Shown here in pieces: positions 1 through 8,528 of a DNA stretch of 64,000 nucleotides. This DNA is from Massilia sp. Se16.2.3. GTDB taxonomy: Bacteria > Pseudomonadota > Gammaproteobacteria > Burkholderiales > Burkholderiaceae_D. Made by a program: the position numbers and the translations under genes. The notes below the pieces were generated by a model, which saw nothing but the letters and a program-made list of their open reading frames with translations, ran no database searches and had not been told where the DNA came from. Within the stretch, counting starts at the first letter, position 1. The number at the start of each line of letters is the position of its first letter. The stretch covers positions 2,976,001 through 3,040,000 of the forward strand of contig NZ_CP050451.1 of assembly GCF_014171595.1 (NCBI RefSeq). The letters run 5' to 3'.

Positions 1-1
1 G

Positions 2-928
2 AATGAGACAGCCGACATGGCGTTCAATTATTCGGGCAACGCCAGGATCGTTCGGATGGAAGAGTATTTCAATAACGCTGCCGATACGGCGGCCGACGAC
101 GACGTCATGGAGATCGATATCGTCGGCTTCAGCCGCGGCGCTGCGCAGGCCCGCGACTTCTCGAACCGGATCGCAGCCCGTACCACGGACGGCTGGTACA
201 AGTACACCGTCAAGGGAGCAAATGGCGAAGACATCGTGAAATGCCAGAAAGTCAATTTCCGCTTCCTGGGCCTGTGGGACACCGTGCTCAGTACGAACAG
301 CGGACCCGCGTACAACCTGGCCATTCCCGCGCAGTTCGCGCACGTTTCGCATGCGGTTGCCCTCAATGAATTCCGCGGACAGTCGGTCCGCGATCTGCCC
401 GGTGGCAGGTTTGGCGCCTTCCCGCTCGAATCGATCGGTGGCGCGCCAACGCCCGACGGGAAAGTCAGGATCGAACGCGGCTTCCTCGGTGCCCATGCCG
501 ATATCGGTGGCGGCTTCGGCGCGGGCGAAAACCAGCTGGCGCAGGTTGCGATGGAGTGGATGGTCAAACAGGCAGCCACTGCCGGGGTGAAGGTAGACGA
601 CGCGCCACGTACCGTGATCGCCACGACGGTGTTGCACGACAAGAGCAACAACCAGAACACGCCCGACGGCGTTCCCACGCAAGAGGACCGGGAGGTGCGC
701 TACCGGGACGGCACCAGGACGACCCAGCGCCAGATGGACGGTGTCGGCATGAAGTTCAGTGACACCGGCCAGTTCATCAGCTACCGTCCGGGAACGGTAA
801 ATGGTAGCGGTAACACGGTGCGGGGACCGGTTCCGGGCTTTGGCACAGGCACCGTGGATATGAAGGGCTATCTCAAGTGGCTCAAGGAAAACGGTTACGA
901 TCTCAATTTAACGGTGCAAGGTCCATGA
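2..928 (+). CDS. Tle1-like (DUF2235) alpha/beta-hydrolase, probable T6SS lipase effector, 5' partial
   Basis: The reading frame is open to the window edge, so the true start probably lies upstream; the first internal ATG is at 17. Near the N-terminus is GFSRGAA, the G-x-S-x-G nucleophile motif of DUF2235 proteins, followed by FLGLWDTV and later GAHADIGGGF, which matches the family's conserved Asp and His region. DUF2235 proteins include the Tle1 phospholipases that type VI secretion delivers into rival cells. The next gene, a lipoprotein, overlaps it by four bases (ATGA), as expected for an effector and immunity pair. A T6SS cluster lies about 24 kb downstream. The family call is firm; delivery by T6SS is inferred from family and context. 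Any N-terminal extension or upstream vgrG would be outside the window. Confidence 0.8.
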   Translation, partial: NETADMAFNYSGNARIVRMEEYFNNAADTAADDDVMEIDIVGFSRGAAQARDFSNRIAARTTDGWYKYTVKGANGEDIVKCQKVNFRFLGLWDTVLSTNSGPAYNLAIPAQFAHVSHAVALNEFRGQSVRDLPGGRFGAFPLESIGGAPTPDGKVRIERGFLGAHADIGGGFGAGENQLAQVAMEWMVKQAATAGVKVDDAPRTVIATTVLHDKSNNQNTPDGVPTQEDREVRYRDGTRTTQRQMDGVGMKFSDTGQFISYRPGTVNGSGNTVRGPVPGFGTGTVDMKGYLKWLKENGYDLNLTVQGP

Positions 929-1581
929 AACGTCCGGTCTCCATCCGTAAAGTAAGCCCTATGCGTCGCAGCATGTTATGGATCGCCGCGCTGTTGCCTG
1001 CGGTGGCAGCCTGCGCCCGCGGCGCCAGTCGCCGTGACGACGCACCCCGTGCCATCCGGATCGGTGTATTGCGCCTGGACGCCAGGACCGATAAATGCGG
1101 CGTAGAGATCTATGACGACAAGGGATACCGGATCGATGGCGGTTCCCTGGTCAACCTGAAAAACGTGGGCAATTCGAGCTTCCCCGGTGGGGAACGCGGT
1201 CTGCCAGCCTTTATTCGCGCGACCTGGACAGCCTGCCGGTCGACCCCAAGCGGGGCGCTTACCGGCTATGGCAGTCCCGTGATCGCCGACTACACGGCGA
1301 AGGTCGCTGAACGTATTCCTGCCGAGGTGTTGGAGTTCCTGCGCACCAAGGGTGGCAGCCTGAGACTGAAGATCCGCCTCGTCGATGATGGCGTTCTAGT
1401 CGGATGGGATGTGGAGAAAATCGTTTCGGCGGCAAGCTGGAAGCCTGGCGATGGGCCTTCGGGCGTGCATTACTACATGGCCGGCGGCGACTTCCGCGAA
1501 GACCAGGTTGTCAACGGCAAGGTCGTCGAACGGGGCTGGGAGCATCCGCCCAGTAGCGTCAGCAACCTGAAGCGACCCTAG
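925..1581 (+). CDS. lipoprotein, candidate immunity protein for the upstream lipase
   Basis: 218 residues if started at the ATG at 925, which overlaps the stop of the lipase gene (ATGA) and implies translational coupling. A second in-frame ATG at 961 gives a tidier signal peptide. The N-terminus has basic residues, a hydrophobic stretch and a lipobox ending VAAC, so the mature protein should be a lipid-anchored periplasmic or outer-membrane protein. The body contains a W-T-A-C segment and a C-terminal SGVHYYMAGGDF segment; I do not recognise the family with confidence (slight resemblance to DUF2931-type lipoproteins). Tle effectors act on membranes from the periplasm, and their immunity proteins are typically lipoproteins encoded next door. 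The immunity role is therefore inferred from position and localisation, not from sequence identity. Confidence 0.7.
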   Translation: MKRPVSIRKVSPMRRSMLWIAALLPAVAACARGASRRDDAPRAIRIGVLRLDARTDKCGVEIYDDKGYRIDGGSLVNLKNVGNSSFPGGERGLPAFIRATWTACRSTPSGALTGYGSPVIADYTAKVAERIPAEVLEFLRTKGGSLRLKIRLVDDGVLVGWDVEKIVSAASWKPGDGPSGVHYYMAGGDFREDQVVNGKVVERGWEHPPSSVSNLKRP

Positions 1582-1676
1582 CGTCGTCCCAGGCAGGCGC
1601 AGTTGCACGGCGCGGGGCAGCGCCGCGATCTGTTTTGCTTCACTATCCCGGTATGTGTTACCGGATCGCCGTCCCT

Positions 1677-2165
1677 TCAGTGCGCAGGCCCCGCAGCCTG
1701 CTCCTTCGTGGCTGTACGGGCGAAGGCGCGTGCCAGCACCGCATGGCGATGTTCGAAGAACTTCTTGACGAACCAGCCGACCACCGGACCGCCAAAGCGT
1801 GGCGAGAAGGTCAGGTTGTCGGTGACGCAGGTGCCGCCGGCAACAGAGGTAATGATGCGCTCGTGACGCCAGGAGCGCATCGACAGGAGCGGTGACTGCT
1901 CGACGAAACGGTGGCCCGGAACGATTTCCGAGAAGGTCAGTTTCGACATGTCGACCGGGAAGATACCCAGCAGCAGGAACTGGCACCGGCAGAGCGGCTT
2001 GTCGAGCGTCGTGTCTTCGCCGATATGGGTCATCCCTTTCGGGAAGGTGATCTTCAGCACAGGCCACATTTCCTGCTTGATGCCGCGGATCGAGGTGGAC
2101 CAGGTCCAGACGTCCGCAGGCGATGCGGGAACGGTGGTTGTCAGGGTGTGTCTTATGGTTGTCAT
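1677..2165 (-). CDS. SRPBCC/START-like superfamily protein
   Basis: 162 residues. The start at 2165 (MTTIRHTL) is chosen because a GAGGA ribosome-binding site lies just upstream; in-frame extension to 2243 adds only an Arg/Gln-rich stretch without family character. The pattern TTTVPASPADVWTW at the N-terminus, followed by alternating strands and a long C-terminal helix (GWFVKKFFEHRHAVLARAF), is typical of polyketide-cyclase/START-like ligand-binding proteins. These bind hydrophobic ligands or act as cyclases; the substrate cannot be told. It stands alone between the lipase pair and a divergent hydrolase gene, and no operon partner is visible. There is no signal peptide, so it is probably cytoplasmic. 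Confidence 0.7.
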   Translation of the reverse strand: MTTIRHTLTTTVPASPADVWTWSTSIRGIKQEMWPVLKITFPKGMTHIGEDTTLDKPLCRCQFLLLGIFPVDMSKLTFSEIVPGHRFVEQSPLLSMRSWRHERIITSVAGGTCVTDNLTFSPRFGGPVVGWFVKKFFEHRHAVLARAFARTATKEQAAGPAH

Positions 2166-2469
2166 CTGGTGTCCTCGCTGCGCTTGTTGTGAAGGCATCC
2201 GACAAAACCGCCGTTGCCTGGTGCGACGCGTCGGCGTCTGCACCGGCTCCCGTGCCGGTTTGTGGAGGCAAGGACATTTTGGTCCGGATTGTTACACCGC
2301 TCCGTTCGCTATTTCGCAGTTCTGCGGAAAACCAACATCGCCCGGGCAAGCACTTGCGACGCTAGGCAGGTGTTGGCATTTTGCAAACGGACGCCGCCAG
2401 ACTGGCCTTCGTGATAACGTTTAGACATCGTGAGCCCATCGGTAAAGGCTCGACCATGACGGAGTCGGT

Positions 2470-3432
2470 ATGCGTGTTCATCGTTGGTTCGGCGGCGCGG
2501 TCGTGTGCATCGCGCTGGGAATGTCGTTCACCGCGCGCAGCAATGCGCAGGAGGGGGCGCGTCCGGCAGCGGCACCCGGGGACACATTCACGCTGAAGCT
2601 GCCCGGCCCGGCCGATACGGCGGCGGCCGATACGGGCACCGTCCAGTTCATCGGCACGGCCACCGTGCTGATCCGCTACCAGGGCCTGACCATCCTGACC
2701 GACCCGAATTTCCTGCACAAGGGCGAACACGTCCACCTCGGGTATGGCCTGACTTCGCAGCGGCAAACCAATCCGGCCATCGACTTCGACAAGCTGCCAC
2801 CGATCGACCTCGTCATCCTCTCGCACATGCATGACGACCATTTCGACAAGCTGGTGCAGGAAAAGCTCGACCGCAGGATTCCCATCGTGACCACCCGCGA
2901 GGCCAGCGAAAAACTCAAGCGCCTCGGCTTCCAGCAGCGTTTCGCGCTCAGCGAGTGGGACCGCCTTGACGTTACCAAGGGCAGCGCCCACTTGCGCATC
3001 AGCTCGGTTCCGGGGCGCCACGGCGCGGCCGGGGTCTCGGTGCTGCTGCCGAAGGTCATGGGCAGCGTGCTCGACTTCGGCGCGAATCCGGACACCCCGG
3101 ACTACCGCATGTATATCAGCGGCGATACGCTTGTCTACGACGATATCCGCAGCATTCCCCAGCGCTTCCCCGGCATCGACCTGGCGCTGCTGCACCTGGG
3201 CGGTACCCGCATCCTGGGCGTGTTCAAGGTCACCATGGACGGCAAGGACGGCGTGCAGATGATGCAGATCGTCAAACCGAAAAAGACGATTCCGATCCAC
3301 TACAACGACTACGATGTGTTCAAGTCGCCGCTGGCCGATTTCGCGCGCGAGGTCAAGTCGGCCGGGCTGGAGGAGAGCGTCGTTTTCCTGGCGCATGGCG
3401 ACACCTATACCTTCACGCTGCGCAAGCACTGA
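2470..3432 (+). CDS. exported metallo-beta-lactamase-fold hydrolase (UlaG/UPF0173-like)
   Basis: 320 residues, with an N-terminal signal peptide (MRVHRWFGGAVVCIALGMSF) that ends before SNAQEG. The fold is shown by FIGTATVLIRYQGLTILTDP near the start of the mature part, by LSHMHDDHFDK (the HxHxDH zinc motif), by a downstream PGRHG histidine, by YISGDT and by IPIHYNDY. This arrangement matches MBL-fold hydrolases related to UlaG and NAPE-PLD rather than true beta-lactamases. The substrate is unknown. It is convergent with the GH1-like gene at 3448, and no terminator is evident in the 15-base gap. Confidence 0.8.
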   Translation: MRVHRWFGGAVVCIALGMSFTARSNAQEGARPAAAPGDTFTLKLPGPADTAAADTGTVQFIGTATVLIRYQGLTILTDPNFLHKGEHVHLGYGLTSQRQTNPAIDFDKLPPIDLVILSHMHDDHFDKLVQEKLDRRIPIVTTREASEKLKRLGFQQRFALSEWDRLDVTKGSAHLRISSVPGRHGAAGVSVLLPKVMGSVLDFGANPDTPDYRMYISGDTLVYDDIRSIPQRFPGIDLALLHLGGTRILGVFKVTMDGKDGVQMMQIVKPKKTIPIHYNDYDVFKSPLADFAREVKSAGLEESVVFLAHGDTYTFTLRKH

Positions 3433-3447
3433 CGCGCCCTTGCGGGT

Positions 3448-4728
3448 TCAGCCCAGCGGTGCTTCGTCGCTCGGCGAGGCCGGATCGAGCGAGGTCAAAT
3501 CGGCCGCGTAGGCGTGCGGCATCACGACCGGTACCTGCAGGCAGATGCTCTTGGTTGGCAGTACCGCTTCCCAGTCCTTGACGAGCTCGCGGTAGGCCAC
3601 GCCGACCGGCCGAATCTTGCGGTCCAGGTCGAATAATCCGAGGGCATTCACGTTGCCGCGGTCTTCGCGCAGCGCACTGTCCCAATCGACCTGGTCGGTC
3701 AAGGAATACCAGGTAAAGCCGACCAGCGGCACCCCGTTGTTGCGCACGCGCAGCACGTTGGCCCATTCCTTCTTCAGCCAATACACGGCTTCGTCGCCGG
3801 CCGGGCCCTGGCACAGGTTGGTTTCGGTATGCATTACCGGCAGCCGGTAGCGGTTGTAGTACTGGTGGGTGATGACGGCATAACCGAAGATTTCGCCTGC
3901 GGCGCGCGTCAGGCCATCGGCGGAGACGTAATGCTCGTTGGTCTGGTAATAATCGTTCCCCATGATGCAGTGGTGCTTCAGGTTATGCTGGAGGAAGAAA
4001 TGGTATTCCTCGCGCGTCATCCCGTTGTCGAGCAGGTATTCATACATTTCCGAATCGACCCGGCGGCCGTAGTTCAGGTCCAGCGCCAGGAAGCGGCGGG
4101 CGTTGTTGATTTCGGCGGGGCCGATGGCCTCGGGCGCCTCGGCATGGAAATATTCGGTCGATTCGCTCTGGATGAAGAGGGCGTCGGGGCGCACTTTCAG
4201 GATGGCGTGCATCGCCAGGATATTCGCCTTGACCAGGTGCTTGATGGCTTTCACGAAGGCGGCATCGCTGCGCGCTTGTTCGTTCCACCAGCCGTACAGT
4301 GTGGAAAACATGGCGCAGATCCACATCTCGTTGATCGGCGTGTACATCTGCACCCAGGGAAAACGCCGCGCGAAAACCCCGGCGTAGGCCGCGAACAGTT
4401 CGGGGAAATCCGGATTCTGGAAGTTACCGATCCAGTCGGGTACCCCGAAATGGCAGAGGTCGACGATGGGCGCGATGTTACGGCGCTGCAGGTCGGCAAA
4501 GGCGAGGTCGGCGAATTCCCAATCGAAGCGGTTCGGTCCCAGGAAAGTGCGGTGCAGTGGCGGGCCGTAGCGCAGTACCCGCAAGCCGAGTTCTTCGACC
4601 AGTTCGAAATCGCGCTGCCAGTAGCGGTAATGCGCGCATTTTTCGAGTTCGTCCATCCGGACGCGCCCGCCGTGAATCGTCGGATTGCTGTTCTCGATGC
4701 CGGTCGCAAAAATAAACCCTGGATACAT
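3448..4728 (-). CDS. glycoside hydrolase family 1-like beta-glycosidase
   Basis: 426 residues. The ATG at 4728 is preferred because AAGGAG lies 7 bases upstream; a GTG at 4746 is the alternative. Family 1 features are YTPINEMW (acid/base Glu after Asn), MHTETN (nucleophile Glu) and the late GFTWYSLTDQVDWDSAL segment, plus a short NALGLFDLDRKIRP tail. GH1 enzymes hydrolyse beta-glucosides or related sugars. The sequence is somewhat divergent from classical BglA enzymes (N-terminus FIFATGIENSNP), so specificity is uncertain. There is no signal peptide, so it is probably cytoplasmic. No sugar transporter or regulator sits beside it. Confidence 0.75.
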   Translation of the reverse strand: MYPGFIFATGIENSNPTIHGGRVRMDELEKCAHYRYWQRDFELVEELGLRVLRYGPPLHRTFLGPNRFDWEFADLAFADLQRRNIAPIVDLCHFGVPDWIGNFQNPDFPELFAAYAGVFARRFPWVQMYTPINEMWICAMFSTLYGWWNEQARSDAAFVKAIKHLVKANILAMHAILKVRPDALFIQSESTEYFHAEAPEAIGPAEINNARRFLALDLNYGRRVDSEMYEYLLDNGMTREEYHFFLQHNLKHHCIMGNDYYQTNEHYVSADGLTRAAGEIFGYAVITHQYYNRYRLPVMHTETNLCQGPAGDEAVYWLKKEWANVLRVRNNGVPLVGFTWYSLTDQVDWDSALREDRGNVNALGLFDLDRKIRPVGVAYRELVKDWEAVLPTKSICLQVPVVMPHAYAADLTSLDPASPSDEAPLG

Positions 4729-4853
4729 GGACGTCTCCTTCGTCACAGTCGACCCAAGCAGTATCGTCCACGGCAGTGCCGAATGCTAGCGTGCGTGCGC
4801 GCCGCCACGGTAAAGGTTATGCTGGCAGCTCAACCATTCCCCGCCCCCCCCGC

Positions 4854-6931
4854 ATGCCATCCACCACCCGACCGCAAGTGCCCGACCTTGCCCACCGCCG
4901 CATGGCGATCGGTCTGCTGGTGTCGCTGCTCGTGCATGCGGTGATCCTGTCCGTCCACTTCGGCATCCCGGGCATGCGCGCGGGCGGGGCGAGCCCGATC
5001 AGCGTCACACTGGCGCCGCTGCCGCCGCTGCCACCATTGGCGCCTCCCGTTGCCACGCTGCCGCCACTGCCGGACCCGCCGTCGCTTGCGCTCGACACTG
5101 CGCCTCGCGGGGCGACCCCGCCATCCGAGCTGGGCCAGGCGGCGCCATTACCTGCTTCCGCGCCGCCAGCGCATTCCGGGTTGCGCCTGTTCGACCCGCT
5201 GCCCAAGGCCCCGCCGCCCGCACCCGTGGCAGCCAGGACCAGGCCTGTGTCCAGGCGCAGGCGTGCCCCGCGCGCCCCGGCTGCGTCCGCGCCCGAAAGC
5301 ACGGTCGCGGTCATTGCCCAGCAGGATAATCCGGAAGCGTCGTTCAAGGTACCACTGGAAGGACCTGTGCCGGCCGCACCGGAGCCGGAGGTGGCGCAAG
5401 CGGAACCGGAAGCGGCCGACGATGTCGTCGATGATGCGGACGAGCGAGCGCTGGCCCCGGAGCGGGAGCGCCTGGCCGAGGAGGAAGCGAGGCTGGCCGC
5501 TGAGCGCATTGCTCAGGAGGATGCAGCACGGGGGAGGCACTGGAGCGCACGCGACTGGCTGAACAGCAACGGCAAGAGGCCGAGCGCTCGCGCGAGCAGG
5601 CTGCGCAGCACGCCCCGGCGCAACAGCAACGCGAACAGGAGCAGGCCAGGCTGGCCGAGCAGGAGAGGTCGGCCGCAGCCGAGCGTGAGCGCGTAGCTGC
5701 ATTGCAGCGCGCCGACGCTGCCCGCGAACAGGCGCGCCAGCGCGATCTGGCCATCGCGGAGAGTGCATTGGCCGAGGAGCGCCGCCGCGAGCAGGAGCGC
5801 GAACGGCTGGCAGCGCGCGGCAGCGCGAGGAGGCGCAGGAGCGGGCGCTCGCGCAGCAACGCGAGGGAGGCGACACGGCGTGCACGGGAGGTGGCAGCCC
5901 GGGAGGAACAGCGCCGGCTGGCCGAAGACAGCGCGCGGCGGCAGGCCGAGGAGCAGATGCGGCGCCTGGCCGAGGAGAACGTACGGCGCCTGGCGGGGAG
6001 CAGTCACGGCGCCAGGCCGAGGCCGACAGCCGCCGCGTCGCGGAGGACAGTGCGCGCCGGCTGGCCGAGGAAAGCGTGCGGCGCCAGACGGAGGAGGCAC
6101 GGCGCCTGGCACAGGAGGCCGCACGCAGGCAGGCAGAGGAAGACATACGCCGCGTTGCCGAAACGCGCCAGCGCGAAACACAGGCAGCCCAGCGCCTGGC
6201 CGAGGAAGCGGAGCGGCAGCGCAGGCGTGACGAGGAATCGGCGCGGCAGCAGGCGCAGGCCGTCGCGCGCCAGCAGGCGGAAGATGCGCTTGCCGGGCGG
6301 CGCCGCGCGGAGGAGTTGGCGCGCCAGCAAGCCGAGGGCGCCAAGCACGCACGCCAGGCGCAACTGGCGGCCGCGCCCGCATCCCCTGCGGGGGAGGGCG
6401 ACGGACTGGCCGGCAACGGTCCCGGCCGCGGAGCTGGCGCGGGAGGAAACGGGACCTTGCCTCGCGGAATGCTGGGGAGCGACCTGGCCAGCCGCGCACG
6501 CGAACTGATGCGCGGCATCGACCTGCCGGGCGAGCCCCGGCGGCGCTGCGTCCTGCCCAGCAGTTGCCGGACGGGCGCAGGCGGGTCGTCGACAGCGCCG
6601 AGCGCGACGTGCCCGTCCGTCTGTACGTGGACAGCTTCCGCCAGAAAATCGAACGCAATGCCGCGCAAATCCAGATGCGCGTGGCCGGCGGCCCGACCGC
6701 GCCGATCCGCTCGTCAGCGTGGCGTTGCGCAGCGACGGCAGCGTCGACGACATCACCATCGTGCGCTCCAGCGGACGCGCCGACCTCGACGAGGCGGTGC
6801 GCCGGATCGTGCGCCTGAACGCCCGTTATGCCGCCTTCCCCGCGAATGTGGCGGCGCAATTCGACGTCATCGAGATCCGCCGTGTGTGGCTGTTTTCCGA
6901 GACCCTCAAGCTGCTCGAGGAAGTACGCTGA
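4854..6931 (+). CDS. TolA/TonB-like energy transducer with long charged helix region, several frameshifts
   Basis: Starting at the ATG at 4854, the protein shows a short cytoplasmic part, one membrane segment (MAIGLLVSLLVHAVIL) and a Pro-rich linker. A very long Ala/Glu/Arg/Gln helix follows (repeats such as RRLAEE and RRQAEE, like TolA domain II), then a C-terminal TonB/TolA-like domain (VALRSDGSVDDITIVRSSG, ending LKLLEEVR at 6931). Reading continues only by changing frame near 5530, 5996, 6538 and 6705, with a possible compensating pair at 5818-5870. Each of the four main shifts equals one missing base. Repaired length would be about 690 residues. Such proteins couple inner-membrane proton motive force to the cell envelope. 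I favour sequence error over a true pseudogene because both ends are well conserved. No strong ribosome-binding site precedes the start. Confidence 0.7.
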
Positions 6932-7100
6932 GCGCCTGAATTTTACGCATGGAAACGCATGCCGGCCGCGCCAGCCGTGCCCATCCGCCTGCCTGTCTTG
7001 CCTGAGCCTGCCGTTTGATGTGCATCTAAGCCGCCTGTGGTGGAGGCCGTACGCTGAGTTGGTCAGCAGTGGAACGGCTATTCATTTGATAGGCAAGCTC

Positions 7101-8231
7101 ATGAATTTACCAACAGAAATTTTGTGGCGGCGTTGCGCGCTCCTGGTGAGCGCGCTGGTGCTGGTCGGGTGCGCATCGGGCCTGCAATTCCGGTCCGATG
7201 ACGGCAAGACCGCGGCAGACCCACCCCCGCCGACCGAAATGATCACCGAGCAGCTGATCGCGGCCGAGAAGACGGCGGCGCTCCAGCAGGGCGAACAGGA
7301 TCTGTCGCGCCTGATCGTGCGTAATCCGCCACCCTATACGATCGGGCGCGGGGACATCCTGTCCATTGTCGTCTGGGACCATCCCGAACTCGCGGGAGGG
7401 GGCATGACGGCTGCCACGGCTGCGCTCGACGCGGCTGGCGCCAACACGGACCGGCGCAGCGAACGCGCCGCAGCCAGGCTTCGTCGTCGACCACCGGGGC
7501 GCATCCAGTTTCCGTTCGCGGGCCTGCTGCCGGTCGAAGGCTTGACCGAGGAACAGGCGCGCGCGCTGCTCACGCAGAAGCTGGCGCGCTACATCGCCAA
7601 TCCGAACGTCACATTGCGAGTCCAGGCATACCGCAGCAAGCGCGTCTACATCGATGGCGAAGTGAAGTCTCCCGGCCTGCAGGCGATCAACGACATCCCG
7701 ATGACGCTGGTCGAGGCGATCAACCGCGCCGGCGGCATGCTGCCGACCGCCGACCAGAGCCGCATCGCGCTCGAACGCGGCGATGCGCGCTACCGCATCA
7801 ACCTGCGCGATCTCGTCCAAAAGGGAATCAACCCGGCCAACCTCATGCTGGCCCCGGGCGACGTCGTGCGCGTGCATTCGCGCGACGAGAGCAAGGTCTT
7901 CGTGTCGGGAGAGGTGGTCACGCCACGGGCGCTGACGATGCACAACGGCCGCCTGACCCTCAATGAAGCACTCGGCGAGACAGGCGGCATCAGCCCGCTG
8001 AGCGGCGACGCGCGCCAGATCTACGTCGTGCGCAAGACGCCTGAGCGCACCCGCGTGTTCCAGCTCGACGCCCGCCTGGCAGGATCGATCGCCATGGCCG
8101 AGTCTTTCGAGCTGCGTCCCAAGGACGTGGTCTACGTGGCCGCTTCACCGCTGGCGAACTGGAACCGTCACCTGAGCTTGCTGTTCCCGGGGGCGCTGAC
8201 TTCTGCGGTCGGCGTCACCACGCGTCCGTGA
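7101..8231 (+). CDS. Wza-type outer-membrane polysaccharide export lipoprotein
   Basis: 376 residues. The signal peptide ends in a lipobox (LVLVGC), so it is an outer-membrane lipoprotein. The N-terminal PES domain begins at PPYTIGRGDILSIVVWDHPEL; SLBB-like segments follow (RVYIDGEVKSPGLQ and KVFVSGEVVTPRA). Between residues about 115 and 135 the frame departs and returns: in another frame the conserved PGFVVDH is visible, and restoring a base in CC^GG at 7452 and 7495 plus one base between them repairs the expected GRIQFPFAG context. Wza family proteins form the outer-membrane channel for capsule or exopolysaccharide. The capsule locus itself is not complete here (see the dehydrogenase remnant at 8388). 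Confidence 0.85.
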   Translation: MNLPTEILWRRCALLVSALVLVGCASGLQFRSDDGKTAADPPPPTEMITEQLIAAEKTAALQQGEQDLSRLIVRNPPPYTIGRGDILSIVVWDHPELAGGGMTAATAALDAAGANTDRRSERAAARLRRRPPGRIQFPFAGLLPVEGLTEEQARALLTQKLARYIANPNVTLRVQAYRSKRVYIDGEVKSPGLQAINDIPMTLVEAINRAGGMLPTADQSRIALERGDARYRINLRDLVQKGINPANLMLAPGDVVRVHSRDESKVFVSGEVVTPRALTMHNGRLTLNEALGETGGISPLSGDARQIYVVRKTPERTRVFQLDARLAGSIAMAESFELRPKDVVYVAASPLANWNRHLSLLFPGALTSAVGVTTRP

Positions 8232-8244
8232 GCCGGAGACGACC

Positions 8245-8391
8245 ATGACCAAGCCCTCAGACCACCATCCGCTCACCCCCCATGTGATGCACAGCCCGCC
8301 GATTCTGAGTGTTCCTTTCGATCCCCGGCCGCCCCGGAGCACCTCCGACGAACCGACCGTCGACCTCAAGGGGCATTTCAACACGCTCTAG
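8245..8391 (+). CDS. small hypothetical protein, 48 residues
   Basis: An ATG 13 bases after the wza-like stop, with CGGAG upstream, opens a 48-codon frame rich in Pro and His (begins MTKPSDHHPL, ends GHFNTL). Its TAG overlaps, in a palindromic CTAG, the stop of the dehydrogenase remnant on the other strand. The junction with a truncated gene makes it possible that this frame was itself cut or created by the rearrangement. There is no recognised family and no membrane segment. Confidence 0.4.
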   Translation: MTKPSDHHPLTPHVMHSPPILSVPFDPRPPRSTSDEPTVDLKGHFNTL

Positions 8392-8480
8392 CCGAGTCCG
8401 ATGATGCCGATGACCGCGGTGCGGTCGCGCAGTTTCGCGGTGAGCTGCTCTAGGAGTGCCGATTGGTGTTCGTCGCGCAT
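8388..8480 (-). pseudogene. 5' remnant of a nucleotide-sugar dehydrogenase
   Basis: Thirty codons starting with ATG at 8480, behind a GAGGA ribosome-binding site and 48 bases after the stop of the capD-like gene on the same strand. The product ends LRDRTAVIGIIGLG and then stops. This is the start of the Rossmann fold of UDP-glucose/UDP-GlcNAc/UDP-ManNAc dehydrogenases (family pattern GVIGLGYVGLP), cut exactly where Tyr should follow Gly. Nothing downstream resembles the rest of the enzyme. I read it as the intact 5' end of a deleted gene that once followed capD in a polysaccharide operon. Recognition rests on a short motif and should be confirmed by a protein search. Confidence 0.6.
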
Positions 8481-8528
8481 GGATATCCTCGCCAACATTG
8501 GGGGGTAGGGTGGGGAAGGCGTGCCGCC

